A stretch of DNA of 64,000 nucleotides from Winogradskyella eckloniae. Lineage in GTDB: Bacteria; Bacteroidota; Bacteroidia; Flavobacteriales; Flavobacteriaceae. Shown here in pieces: positions 53,894-63,600 of this stretch (positions within the stretch are counted from its first letter, which is position 1; each line of letters begins with the position of its first letter). Position numbers and translations under genes: made by a program. The notes below the pieces were generated by a model. It ran no database searches and was not told where the DNA came from. It saw only the letters and a program-made list of their open reading frames with translations. Where the stretch lies: assembly GCF_013249045.1 (NCBI RefSeq), contig NZ_JABRWP010000003.1:62001-126000 (forward strand). The letters run 5' to 3'.

Positions 53894-54074
53894 CCTAGTG
53901 CCTATTTTTGACTGTATTTTAAAATAATAAAGGGTAAGACGGCTTAATATAGTTGAGTTAAGTGTTTTAAAATTTTCTACGTTCGTTTTTGTTTACTAAC
54001 TTTAGTTCATAATCCAGTCAAAGTAATTGTGTATTAAACCTTTGAGAGGTGTAGGTGTAATCAAAATGTAAGCA

Positions 54075-54440
54075 ATGAGAAATTTTAAAATTATACTATT
54101 TCTTTTTCTGTTGAGTATGTGTATCTCTTGCAAAACTAGCGATGATGGTAATGCGCAACAATTAGCAGGTCTGTATTCTGAAACGTTTCCGGAAGAAGGA
54201 CGTTCTCAATTAAATTTTATCAATGAAAATACCCTAGAAAAATTAGAATCTAACAGTGCAATTGTAGACGAGTTTAATTACGAAATAATAGGAAATGTTT
54301 TAAAATTAACACCAATTACAGAGGGTTCTACAGTACAAAATTTTGAAATTGAGATTATAAACAGTTCCGAATTTAAAATAGAAAATCTGTATCCTAGTAT
54401 CGGAATAGGTGCTGCTACTTTTATGACGTTTAAGAAATAA
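54075..54440 (+). CDS. Putative lipoprotein with a lipocalin-like domain
   Basis: 121 residues. Signal ends LSMCISC, so Cys19 is the likely lipidation site. The rest (LAGLYSETFPEEGRSQLNF ... NVLKLTPITEGST) has a small beta-barrel or sandwich look, similar to lipocalin-like lipoproteins in Bacteroidetes. Function unknown. Confidence 0.65.
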   Translation: MRNFKIILFLFLLSMCISCKTSDDGNAQQLAGLYSETFPEEGRSQLNFINENTLEKLESNSAIVDEFNYEIIGNVLKLTPITEGSTVQNFEIEIINSSEFKIENLYPSIGIGAATFMTFKK

Positions 54441-54459
54441 CTGGCTTCACTCCAATAAA

Positions 54460-54876
54460 ATGATAATTAATAAGATCGTAAAAAATGCAACTTCAAATCC
54501 AAGACGACTTTTTTTATTAGATGGTTTTGGCGCTATACTTTCTTCTTTTTTATTAGGTGTTGTATTAGTGGAATTTGAACAGATTTTTGGGATGCCAATA
54601 CCTGTTTTATACGGTCTTGCTGTTTTACCCTTGTTCTTTCTTGTGTATGATATTTATAGCTATATGCAAACAGGAAATAACGTTGGTTTATTATTAAAAG
54701 GAATTGCTGTCATTAATATATTATATTGTTGCCTCTCGTTAGGAATTACCTGCTATCATATTGACTCTATTACAGTTTTTGGTTGGTTATACGTCATAAT
54801 CGAAATTATAATAGTGTTGCTAATTGCTATAGCAGAATTAAGGGTGGGAAACAATATTATAGCAAGCTATAAATAG
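54460..54876 (+). CDS. Hypothetical four-helix membrane protein
   Basis: 138 residues. Short polar N-terminus (KIVKNATSNPRRLFLLDGFGA), then four membrane segments. No motif recognised. Starts 19 bp after the lipoprotein gene. Confidence 0.6.
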   Translation: MIINKIVKNATSNPRRLFLLDGFGAILSSFLLGVVLVEFEQIFGMPIPVLYGLAVLPLFFLVYDIYSYMQTGNNVGLLLKGIAVINILYCCLSLGITCYHIDSITVFGWLYVIIEIIIVLLIAIAELRVGNNIIASYK

Positions 54877-54993
54877 CAATTCAATAGTATGGTATTTAGG
54901 GCCAATACAAAGATTATTAATTTGCGTATTACATTTTGAAAGGAGATTCAAGATACCTTATATGCACAAAACATTAAGTTTTTAACAGCAACG

Positions 54994-55794
54994 ATGACCT
55001 ATAACGATCAGCTTAATAGAACGGTTATTCTTAACAAAATACCAAAGCGAATCATTTCGTTAGTGCCTTCGCAAACCGAATTGTTAGTAGATTTAGGACT
55101 AGAATCAGTAATCGTTGGTGTTACAAAATTCTGTATTCATCCTAACACGATACGAAAATCTGCAGGTGTAGTGGGTGGAACAAAACAGGTTAATCTTCAA
55201 AAAATTAAAGATTTACATCCAGATCTAATTCTTTGTAATAAAGAAGAGAACACAAAAGAAATGATTGCATCTATGGCAACCATAGCGCCAATTCATATTA
55301 GTGATGTGTATAATCTCAATGATTGTTTTGAGCTCATTCATATGTATGGAGACTTGTTTAATGTAGAAGCTAAGGCATTAGAATTAATACAAGCTATTGC
55401 AAAGGAACGCAATAGATTTAAGCTTTTAAAGCAACCTATTATAAAGGTGGCTTATTTTATTTGGAAAAACCCATGGATGGTGGTGGCTTCAGATAATTTT
55501 ATAGATGAAATGCTAAGCGAAGCAGGCTTTGTAAATGTGTTTAAAGATCAAAAAAGGTATCCAATAATAGAACTAAATTCGCCTTTATTAAAAGAAGCTG
55601 ATGTGGTATTATTGTCTAGTGAGCCATTTCCATTTAGTGCACAAGACGTTTTAGAATTTAAAACCCAATGCCCTGAGACATTAATAAAAATTGTTGATGG
55701 AGAATTGTTCTCGTGGTATGGGAGTCGTCTGTTGCAATCGTATACGTATTTTAATGGTCTACGCAATGCAATAAAAAAGTCGATATTTCCCTAA
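54994..55794 (+). CDS. Helical-backbone metal receptor protein (BtuF/FepB-like), without signal peptide
   Basis: 266 residues. The fold signature is clear: RIISLVPSQTELLVDLGL, VIVGVTKFCIHPN, GGTKQVNLQKIKDLHPDLIL and the second-lobe NPWMVVASDNFIDEML. These proteins usually bind B12 or siderophores for ABC importers, but here there is no signal peptide and no transporter gene nearby, so it may act in the cytoplasm. Its stop codon is inside a hairpin terminator. Confidence 0.82.
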   Translation: MTYNDQLNRTVILNKIPKRIISLVPSQTELLVDLGLESVIVGVTKFCIHPNTIRKSAGVVGGTKQVNLQKIKDLHPDLILCNKEENTKEMIASMATIAPIHISDVYNLNDCFELIHMYGDLFNVEAKALELIQAIAKERNRFKLLKQPIIKVAYFIWKNPWMVVASDNFIDEMLSEAGFVNVFKDQKRYPIIELNSPLLKEADVVLLSSEPFPFSAQDVLEFKTQCPETLIKIVDGELFSWYGSRLLQSYTYFNGLRNAIKKSIFP

Positions 55795-55806
55795 ATACCG
55801 ACTTTG
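55778..55806 (+). terminator. Hairpin terminator overlapping the stop of the metal receptor gene
   Basis: AAGTCG / CGACTT outer stem with an inner TATTT / AAATA stem around CCCT; the TAA stop is in the loop region. Weak T-run. Confidence 0.5.
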
Positions 55807-55952
55807 AACTAACAATCTTAATCTAATAAAAGACGTTTACTAACTCAATCTTTATGTGATACAAAGGTGATTAATTTATATCAGCTTGATGTTAAGTGAG
55901 TATTAGATTAAGATTACTATACTGTAATTTTTAAAACAGTAATGTTTCTAAA

Positions 55953-56150
55953 TTAATTTGCGACAACATTAGTATCTCCTAAAATAAATTTGAGTTTATT
56001 TATTTTATGAAGAATTTTAGTTGCTTTAAATTCAGAAAAATCGCTTAACGCATGGTCTGTTTGCCTAAAATTATAAGCGTCTTCAATAAGACGCTTATAT
56101 TTAGTATTGAGTTTTTTCTTTTTGTTAATCAGCTGATTTAAATGAACCAC
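55953..56150 (-). CDS. Lacal_2735-like small protein
   Basis: 65 residues, helical and very basic at the start (NKKKKLNTKYKRLIEDAYN). The pattern of KL, KYKRLxEDAY, SD, KATKILHKI resembles small flavobacterial proteins of the Lacal_2735 family. Function unknown. Confidence 0.6.
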   Translation of the reverse strand: MVHLNQLINKKKKLNTKYKRLIEDAYNFRQTDHALSDFSEFKATKILHKINKLKFILGDTNVVAN

Positions 56151-56229
56151 AACGTAATATATTATTAGTTAGTTGCAGAAAGTTAATGATTTAACTTTTA
56201 AATCAGAAAAAAGAATAATAAAAAGTGGA

Positions 56230-56940
56230 TTAGTCTTGTAGCGCAAATACTTTCTTTAAAAGATCAGAGCCACGAGAAGAAACTTTTGTTCTAATTTCTT
56301 TTTCTTCAACAGCAATCATGGTGTAAACACCTTTAAGTGCTTCTGTAGTTACGTAATCTGTTAAATCTGGATTGACGTTATTGGTTAATGGTATGTTATT
56401 GTATTTAGTGATGAGGTTCGACCAGATTTGATCTGCACCTACTTTACTAAATGAATTTTCAATAACAGGTTTAAATTTAGCGTAAAGTGCAGTTTCTGTT
56501 TTCGTTGTTAAGTAAGATGTCGCTGCATTATCTTCGCCTAATAATATGTTTTTTGCGTCGTCAAAAGTAATATCGCTTACTGCACTCACAAAAATAGGTG
56601 TTGCCTCTTTTACTGCATCTTCTGCTGCTCTATTAAGCACTTTTAAACCTTCATCTGCTAAACTACCTAAGCCAATTTTACGTAAACCAGAATCTACTTT
56701 TTGTAATTCTTCGGGTAAAACTATTTTTACAAGTTCATTTTTAAAAAAACCATCTTCTTGGGTTAATTTGGTAACTTGTTTATCTATACCTACATCTAAA
56801 GCTTCTCGTAATCCGGCTGCAATATCTGTACTGCTTAATACACCTTCTGTTTGAGGTAATTGGTTGACAACTTCTTGTAATTCATCACAAGAGTTAAATA
56901 ATAAAGTAAAACAAAGGACTGCTGCTAATAATCGTCTCAT
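56230..56940 (-). CDS. DUF4197 lipoprotein
   Basis: 236 residues. Signal ends LLFNSC, giving lipid Cys18, then the DUF4197 helices: DIAAGLREALDVGIDKQV, VLPEELQKVD, NRAAEDAVKEATPIF, DAKNILLGEDNAATSYL. Likely periplasmic, attached to a membrane. Function unknown. Confidence 0.9.
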   Translation of the reverse strand: MRRLLAAVLCFTLLFNSCDELQEVVNQLPQTEGVLSSTDIAAGLREALDVGIDKQVTKLTQEDGFFKNELVKIVLPEELQKVDSGLRKIGLGSLADEGLKVLNRAAEDAVKEATPIFVSAVSDITFDDAKNILLGEDNAATSYLTTKTETALYAKFKPVIENSFSKVGADQIWSNLITKYNNIPLTNNVNPDLTDYVTTEALKGVYTMIAVEEKEIRTKVSSRGSDLLKKVFALQD

Positions 56941-57099
56941 AATTATATTTTTTTTGCAAATATAAAATAAACTTAGTTCTAAGAGGTTTAATTATTAACC
57001 AATAATTGTTAATAGTAATTGCTATAATGTTAAATTTAATTTTTCAAATTATTACTTTAGCATCATATTTGATTACAGCTAATAAAAGTATCATATTTA

Positions 57100-58230
57100 A
57101 TGGAATTAATTAGAAATAGAATCTTAGGTATTTTATTAATTTTTGTGAGTTTTAGTCATGGTCTTCACAGCCAGATAAAAGTCTCAGAATTTTTACAGGA
57201 GTCTAAAATTGCAACTACAGATAACAATAAATTATATTTTGTTGATTTTTGGGCTACGTGGTGTGGACCATGTATAACGGCAAAAGAGCATTTGGGTGTG
57301 CTGCAAAAACAGTTTCCTAATGATTTGTATATCGTTTCACTCACATCAGAAAACCCTTTGGTGGTTGAGCGCTTCCTTAAAAAGAAGCCTGCAGATTTAG
57401 CTATTGCTATAGATTATAATAAAGAAACATTTAAGAGCTATGAAGTTGCTGTTTTGCCAGATGGTGTACTCTTTAATAGTCAAGGTAAGGTGCTTTGGCG
57501 AGGAGGTGCTCCAGACTTAAAAAAAGAAATTGTTTCCAAATTCCTAAGACAACAATCGTCTAAATCGTCCTTGAGTTCTTTTTTTAAGATAGAAACTATT
57601 GAGGATGAAAGTATTTCAGAATATGTGCCAATTGAAGATTTAGAGATAAATGCGCTTAGTAATAATGTTGAAGAATTATCGGTTGTAGATACTGAGAATT
57701 ATTTAAAATTAACTGGGTCTCTAAAGCAAATCGTAGGTTACTTAGCAAAAATTTATAAAAATCAAATTGTCATTGAGGAGCATCTAAACACCAATTATGA
57801 GGTGTATTTTAAAAAACCTATGAATGAGAACGAAAACTTGGCGGTAAAACTTGTTAATGAAATGAATCTTGGTGTTGTGAGAACCTACAAAGACGGTGAA
57901 GGGATTAGTTTTTCTGCAGATGCTTCAAAATTTTGGGATACCCAACAAATCGATTGGGGAAAAAACAATGCCAAGTATTTGGTTGGTGATGCGCAAATAC
58001 AGGCAGATAACGTTTCATTGCGTGATGTAGCTTATCAATTAGCTTACGTTTTAGATATGCCTATTATAGTTCCAGATGATAATCTGGTTAGTTTATCGCT
58101 TCATGATTGGGACTTTCATTATAAGTTTTTTCAATTAATGCAATCTGATCTCGAAGATAACTTTGGGATAATTGCAGAAAAGAAAATAGTGTCCTATCCT
58201 GTATATCATATACAAAAAAAAGCTCCTTAA
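57100..58230 (+). CDS. Secreted thioredoxin-like (TlpA-type) protein with a C-terminal DUF3738-like repeat
   Basis: 376 residues. Signal peptide (to about residue 25), then a thioredoxin fold with W-C55-G-P-C58 and the cis-Pro loop VLPDGV. Residues about 180-376 hold two related blocks (KLTGSLKQIVGYLAKIYKNQ and DNVSLRDVAYQLAYVLDMP) similar to the DUF3738 domains found after thioredoxins in Bacteroidetes. It probably works as a periplasmic thiol:disulfide oxidoreductase. Its stop codon sits in a terminator hairpin. Confidence 0.85.
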   Translation: MELIRNRILGILLIFVSFSHGLHSQIKVSEFLQESKIATTDNNKLYFVDFWATWCGPCITAKEHLGVLQKQFPNDLYIVSLTSENPLVVERFLKKKPADLAIAIDYNKETFKSYEVAVLPDGVLFNSQGKVLWRGGAPDLKKEIVSKFLRQQSSKSSLSSFFKIETIEDESISEYVPIEDLEINALSNNVEELSVVDTENYLKLTGSLKQIVGYLAKIYKNQIVIEEHLNTNYEVYFKKPMNENENLAVKLVNEMNLGVVRTYKDGEGISFSADASKFWDTQQIDWGKNNAKYLVGDAQIQADNVSLRDVAYQLAYVLDMPIIVPDDNLVSLSLHDWDFHYKFFQLMQSDLEDNFGIIAEKKIVSYPVYHIQKKAP

Positions 58231-58246
58231 ATAAGGAGCTTTTTCG
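58217..58246. terminator. Terminator between the thioredoxin-like and OmpA genes
   Basis: Perfect 9-bp stem AGCTCCTTA / TAAGGAGCT flanked by A-run and T-run; the TAA stop of the upstream gene lies within it. Confidence 0.85.
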
Positions 58247-58268
58247 TACGGTTGTTATTTAGGTTTTC

Positions 58269-59369
58269 TTAGTTGCTGATTACTCTAAATTCTGTACGTC
58301 TGTTATTTTGGTGTTGTGTTTCAGTACAATCTACACCGTTAGAACATCTGTTTCTTAATTTAGTTTCTCCAAATCCTCTTGCAGTTAATCTGCTTCTTGA
58401 GATCCCTTTAGATACTAAATAGTTTACTACAGAATTAGCTCTTTGTTGTGATAAAGACTGGTTGAAATCATCGTTACCTCTAGAATCTGTATGAGACATA
58501 ATTTCAATACTTACGTTAGAATCAGTTAAGATTGGTAATAAAGTACTGTCAATTGTCTTTTTAGACGCAGCTGTTAATCTTGCGCTACCTAACTCATAAT
58601 AAACTGGTAATACGTTAGGATCTAATAATTCACACTCAACTTCTTCCCAAGTAGTAATACCACCTTTTTTATCTAATACAGTTCTTGTTACAGTTTGGTA
58701 CTGTGCAGCAATTGTATTTGTTGTCGTAGAAGCAGGTGTATCAATAACTCTTCTTTTTATTGTAGTGTATTCTGCAGGAATTTCAATTTCATCCATTCTT
58801 GCAGGCGTTTTAATAACTCTTTTCTTGTACGTTGTTGTTTGTTCTGGTACTGGTACAGAATTTGTACTAGCATCTGATGATAATGTTGTAAATCCAACAT
58901 CTCTTGATTGTGCAGGATACTCAACAAAACAAGCGGCAACACAGTCATCTTTGTTTACTGAAGGACAATCTTCTAGAATTTTGTACTCCCATCCTGAAGT
59001 TTGAGGGTAAACTTCAAAAGTTCTTGAGTCATTTCCAAAAGTAGCAGGTACAACTTTTAAATCTGTACGGCTTTCTTGTTTAACGTAAGGTACTTCTACA
59101 GTTTCGTATGTAGCAGGTACGTAAACAAACTTTTTTGAAGCTTCTTTTACTAATACGCGCTCTTCAACAGTTTTATACGTTGCAGGAACTACTTTTAAAG
59201 TAGTATAAGCAGGATACGTTTGTATTGTTTCTTCTACTTCTTTAAAAGAATCCTTAGTAATACATTTTACGTAACACTTTCCTGGTTCTGGGTTTGATGG
59301 TAAACCTTGCGCTTGAGAAAATCCGATTCCGGCAATAAAGCATACCAATAATAATAGTTTTTGTTTCAT
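58269..59369 (-). CDS. OmpA-family peptidoglycan-associated outer-membrane protein with N-terminal repeats
   Basis: 366 residues. Signal peptide ending FSQAQ. Residues 40-240 contain repeats with the pattern VPATYxTVxxxV (KVVPATYKTVEERV, VYVPATYETVEVPYV, EIPAEYTTIKRRVI, QYQTVTRTVL). The C-terminal 110 residues are an OmpA/MotB domain (EIMSHTDSRGNDDFN, LSQQRANSVVNYL, RGFGETKL, NRRTEFRV) with the Asp and Arg that bind diaminopimelate. It links outer membrane and cell wall. Cysteines (VKCITKD, DDCVAACF, GVDCTE) hint at disulfides. Confidence 0.92.
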   Translation of the reverse strand: MKQKLLLLVCFIAGIGFSQAQGLPSNPEPGKCYVKCITKDSFKEVEETIQTYPAYTTLKVVPATYKTVEERVLVKEASKKFVYVPATYETVEVPYVKQESRTDLKVVPATFGNDSRTFEVYPQTSGWEYKILEDCPSVNKDDCVAACFVEYPAQSRDVGFTTLSSDASTNSVPVPEQTTTYKKRVIKTPARMDEIEIPAEYTTIKRRVIDTPASTTTNTIAAQYQTVTRTVLDKKGGITTWEEVECELLDPNVLPVYYELGSARLTAASKKTIDSTLLPILTDSNVSIEIMSHTDSRGNDDFNQSLSQQRANSVVNYLVSKGISRSRLTARGFGETKLRNRCSNGVDCTETQHQNNRRTEFRVISN

Positions 59370-59642
59370 GGATAAATAATTAAATAGTTAATAGTTTACA
59401 TTTTTTTTAGCAAGAAAACTTAATCTCTCACATCATATTAGATGCAATAATATAACATAGGTCACATTAATTTTAGTTAGGGGGAAATTAATGCTGAAAG
59501 TTTAGCGAATAATAGATTTGGATTTTGATTTTAAATCGAGGGGTTGCAATGTATAAAAAATTATGATAATATTAACATAATATTTGCGTAAAACGTATTT
59601 TTTATCAAAATTAATTGCGACTTCGTAAGTTTTGAGGTGTTT
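59370..59642. other. Intergenic region between the OmpA and purU genes
   Basis: 270 bp of AT-rich sequence with no frame or RNA gene; probably the OmpA promoter and leader. Confidence 0.4.
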
Positions 59643-60497
59643 TTAAGAGAAAATAACCGTTTTATTATTAAATACCATGACCTTCCTATTCGCATGCAGT
59701 TTTATTGCGTTAGACAATACAATTTTTTCTAAGTCGCGTCCTTTGGCAATTAAGTCTTTAATAGAATGTGTATGCGATACTTGTGTAACATCTTGTTCAA
59801 TTATTGGTCCTGCATCTAATTCTTCTGTAATATAATGACTTGTTGCTCCAATAATTTTAACACCACGTTTGTAAGCCGAATGGTAAGGTTTAGCACCAAC
59901 AAAAGCAGGTAAGAAAGAATGATGAATATTGATGATCTTATTAGGATATTTATCTATCAACGTTTTAGAAACAATTTGCATATAACGTGCTAAAACAATG
60001 AAGTCAATATTGTGCGCTTCTAAAAGTTTTAATTGCTCTTGTTCGGCTTCCCGTTTTGTGGTTTTTGTAATAGGAACATGATAAAACGGAATATTAAAAC
60101 TTTCTGCAATAGGTTTTAAATCCAGATGATTACTTAAAATAAAAGGAATGTCTAGAAATAATTCTCCTGAGTTGTACCGACTAAGAATGTCATATAAACA
60201 ATGATCGTATTTTGAAACGAACAATGCCATTTTGGGTTTCTTTTCTGCCGCATAAATACGCCATTTAAGCTTAAATTTAGCCACTAATGCGCTTTTAAAT
60301 AACTGTTTAAAATCTTCTACTGAAAATGAACTCGAATTAAACTCACACTCTAATCGCATAAAAAAGATGTTTTGCTCTCTATCGACATGCTGATCGATAT
60401 AAACAATATTACCTTCATTAGAAGCCATAAATGAAGTCACAGAAGCAATAATGTTGGACTGGTCTTCACAATTAATAAGTAATGTTATTTTCTGCAT
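59643..60497 (-). CDS. purU: Formyltetrahydrofolate deformylase
   Basis: 284 residues. N-terminal ACT domain (about 1-80; LLINCEDQSNIIASVTSFM) followed by the formyl-transferase fold with NIHHSFLPAF, GAKPYHSAYKRGVKIIGATSHY and LDAGPIIEQD. It cleaves 10-formyl-THF to formate and THF, balancing one-carbon units. Divergent from icmF with 145 bp between. Confidence 0.95.
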   Translation of the reverse strand: MQKITLLINCEDQSNIIASVTSFMASNEGNIVYIDQHVDREQNIFFMRLECEFNSSSFSVEDFKQLFKSALVAKFKLKWRIYAAEKKPKMALFVSKYDHCLYDILSRYNSGELFLDIPFILSNHLDLKPIAESFNIPFYHVPITKTTKREAEQEQLKLLEAHNIDFIVLARYMQIVSKTLIDKYPNKIINIHHSFLPAFVGAKPYHSAYKRGVKIIGATSHYITEELDAGPIIEQDVTQVSHTHSIKDLIAKGRDLEKIVLSNAIKLHANRKVMVFNNKTVIFS

Positions 60498-60642
60498 AAA
60501 ACTAAACTTAAATGAGTGGATAAAAGTAATTAAAAATGTAAGCTATATGGCTTTTTTTAAAGTTTTAGATATTTGTTGATTATTGTAATATATTTTTGAA
60601 TAATCCGTAAATTGCAAGCCTAAATCAGATTATTTTTTAAGA

Positions 60643-63600
60643 ATGATACAAGCTACTCCGTATAAACCCAAACATAAAGTTAGAATTGTAACTGCTGCGT
60701 CTTTATTTGATGGCCATGATGCGTCTATCAATATTATGCGTCGTATTATTCAATCTACAGGTGTAGAGGTTATCCATTTAGGCCATGATAGAAGTGTAGA
60801 CGAGGTTGTAAATACAGCCATTCAAGAAGATGCCAATGCCATTTGTTTAACCTCTTACCAAGGTGGTCATAACGAGTATTTTAAATATATGTACGATCTT
60901 TTAAAAGAAAGAGGTGCAGAGCACATCAAGATTTTTGGTGGTGGAGGAGGTGTAATTTTGCCTTCAGAAATTAAAGAATTAATGGATTATGGTATTGCGC
61001 GAATCTATTCTCCAGACGATGGTCGTGCTATGGGTTTGCAAGGCATGATTAACGATTTGGTAGAGCAGTCAGATTATCTTAGCCCATCCTTAATCCTTCC
61101 CAAAGGGAAGGAAATTACGCAGAGCTTAAAAGATAAAGATGTTAATACGATCGCTAGATTAATATCTTTTGCGGAAAATCAACATGATAAGTTTGAGAAG
61201 TTATTTTCTCAAACGAGTAAGAATTCTTCTCCTTTGGGGAAGTTAGAAGGGGCTCCAGTTTTAGGGATTACAGGAACTGGAGGCGCAGGAAAATCCTCTT
61301 TAGTAGACGAATTAGTACGTCGTTTTTTAATAGATTTTCCAGAAAAAACGATTGGCTTAGTATCTGTAGATCCTTCTAAACGTAAAACAGGAGGCGCACT
61401 TTTAGGCGATCGTATTCGTATGAATGCGATTAACTCACCAAGAGTATATATGCGTAGTTTGGCAACACGTCAATCTAACTTAGCATTATCTAAATATGTT
61501 AATGAAGCGGTTGAGGTTTTAAAAGCTGCAGAATACGATTTAATTATCCTAGAAACCTCAGGTATTGGACAGTCTGATACCGAAATTATTGAACATTCTG
61601 ATGTTTCTCTTTATGTAATGACACCAGAATTTGGAGCAGCAACACAATTAGAAAAAATAGACATGCTAGATTTTGCAGATCTAGTAGCCATTAATAAATT
61701 TGATAAACGTGGTTCTTTAGATGCCTTACGTGATGTAAAAAAACAATACATGCGTAACAATAATCTTTGGGATACACCACAAGAAGATTTACCTGTTTAT
61801 GGAACTATTGCGTCGCAATTTAACGATCCAGGAATGAATACGCTATACAAAGCCATCATGGATAAGTTGGTTGAAAAAGCAGATTCAGACTTAAAATCTA
61901 CGTTTCATATTTCTGATGAAATGAGCGAAAAGATTTTTGTAATTCCTCCAAGTAGAACACGTTATTTATCTGAAATTGCTGAAAATAATCGTGCTTACAA
62001 TAAAACAGCAAAGACTCAAGTTGAGGTGGCTCAAAAACTTTACGGAATTTATAAAACCATTTGTTCGGTAATGGATGTCACATCGAGCGCAGTCGAGATG
62101 TCTCTTATTGGTAAGCAAGGACTTAATCAAGATGAGATCCTGAAGCAAGTTCAGGATGACAATAAAGACTTTATAAAATTACTTATTGCAGAATTCGACC
62201 GTGTAAAATTAAACTTAGACCCTTACAATTGGGAAGTGATAACTGGTTGGGACGACAAAGTAAACCAATATAAAAATCCGATTTATAGCTTTAAAGTTAG
62301 AGATAAAGAAATAAAAATCGAAACCCATTCTGAATCCTTATCGCACTTACAAATTCCAAGAGTAGCTTTACCAAAATACCAGGCTTGGGGAGATTTATTA
62401 CGTTGGTCATTACAAGAAAATGTGCCAGGAGAATTTCCGTATACTTCAGGATTATACCCATTTAAACGTACAGGAGAGGATCCAGCACGTATGTTTGCTG
62501 GCGAAGGTGGACCAGAACGTACCAACAGACGTTTTCACTATGTCAGTGCAGGTTTACCAGCCAAGCGTTTATCTACTGCTTTTGATAGTGTAACCCTCTA
62601 CGGAAACGATCCCGATTTACGTCCAGATATCTACGGAAAAATTGGTAATGCAGGTGTTTCTATTTGTTGTTTAGACGATGCTAAAAAACTATATTCTGGT
62701 TTCGATTTAGCAAATGTTATGACCTCGGTAAGTATGACCATTAATGGTCCTGCGCCAATGTTGCTAGGTTTTTTTATGAATGCAGCCATTGACCAACAAT
62801 GTGAATTATACATTAAAGAAAATGGTCTTGAAGACGACGTAGAAGCAAAAATTGCGAAGCTTTATAAGGATAAAGAACGTCCTAAATACAATGGTGAATT
62901 ACCAGAAGGAAACAATGGTTTAGGTTTAATGTTATTAGGTGTTACTGGTGATCAGGTATTACCACCAGACGTGTATGCAGAGATTAAAAAGAATACCATT
63001 GCACAAGTAAGAGGAACGGTTCAAGCCGATATTTTAAAAGAAGATCAAGCACAAAATACTTGTATTTTCTCTACCGAATTCGCATTACGATTAATGGGAG
63101 ACGTGCAAGAATATTTTATTGCCAATAACGTGCGTAATTTTTATTCGGTGTCTATTTCTGGATATCATATTGCAGAAGCAGGAGCAAACCCTATTACCCA
63201 ATTAGCACTGACCTTATCTAACGGTTTCACTTACGTGGAATACTATTTAAGTCGTGGTATGGATATCAATAAGTTTGGTCCAAACTTATCCTTCTTTTTC
63301 TCAAACGGAATCGATCCAGAATATGCAGTGATTGGTCGTGTGGCTAGAAAAATTTGGGCAAAAGCCATGAAGCACAAATATGGAGCCAATGCAAGAGCGC
63401 AAATGCTTAAATACCATATTCAAACGTCTGGACGAAGCTTACACGCACAAGAAATTGACTTTAATGATATTCGTACAACGCTACAAGCCTTGTATGCTAT
63501 TTACGATAATTGTAACTCATTACACACCAATGCTTACGATGAGGCAATTACAACGCCAACTGAAGAATCGGTAAGACGTGCCATGGCCATTCAATTAATT

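Noticed and set aside
54877-54993. Cobalamin riboswitch in front of the BtuF-like gene
   Set aside because: The gap is only 117 bp and has no B12-box; the IcmF gene also lacks one.
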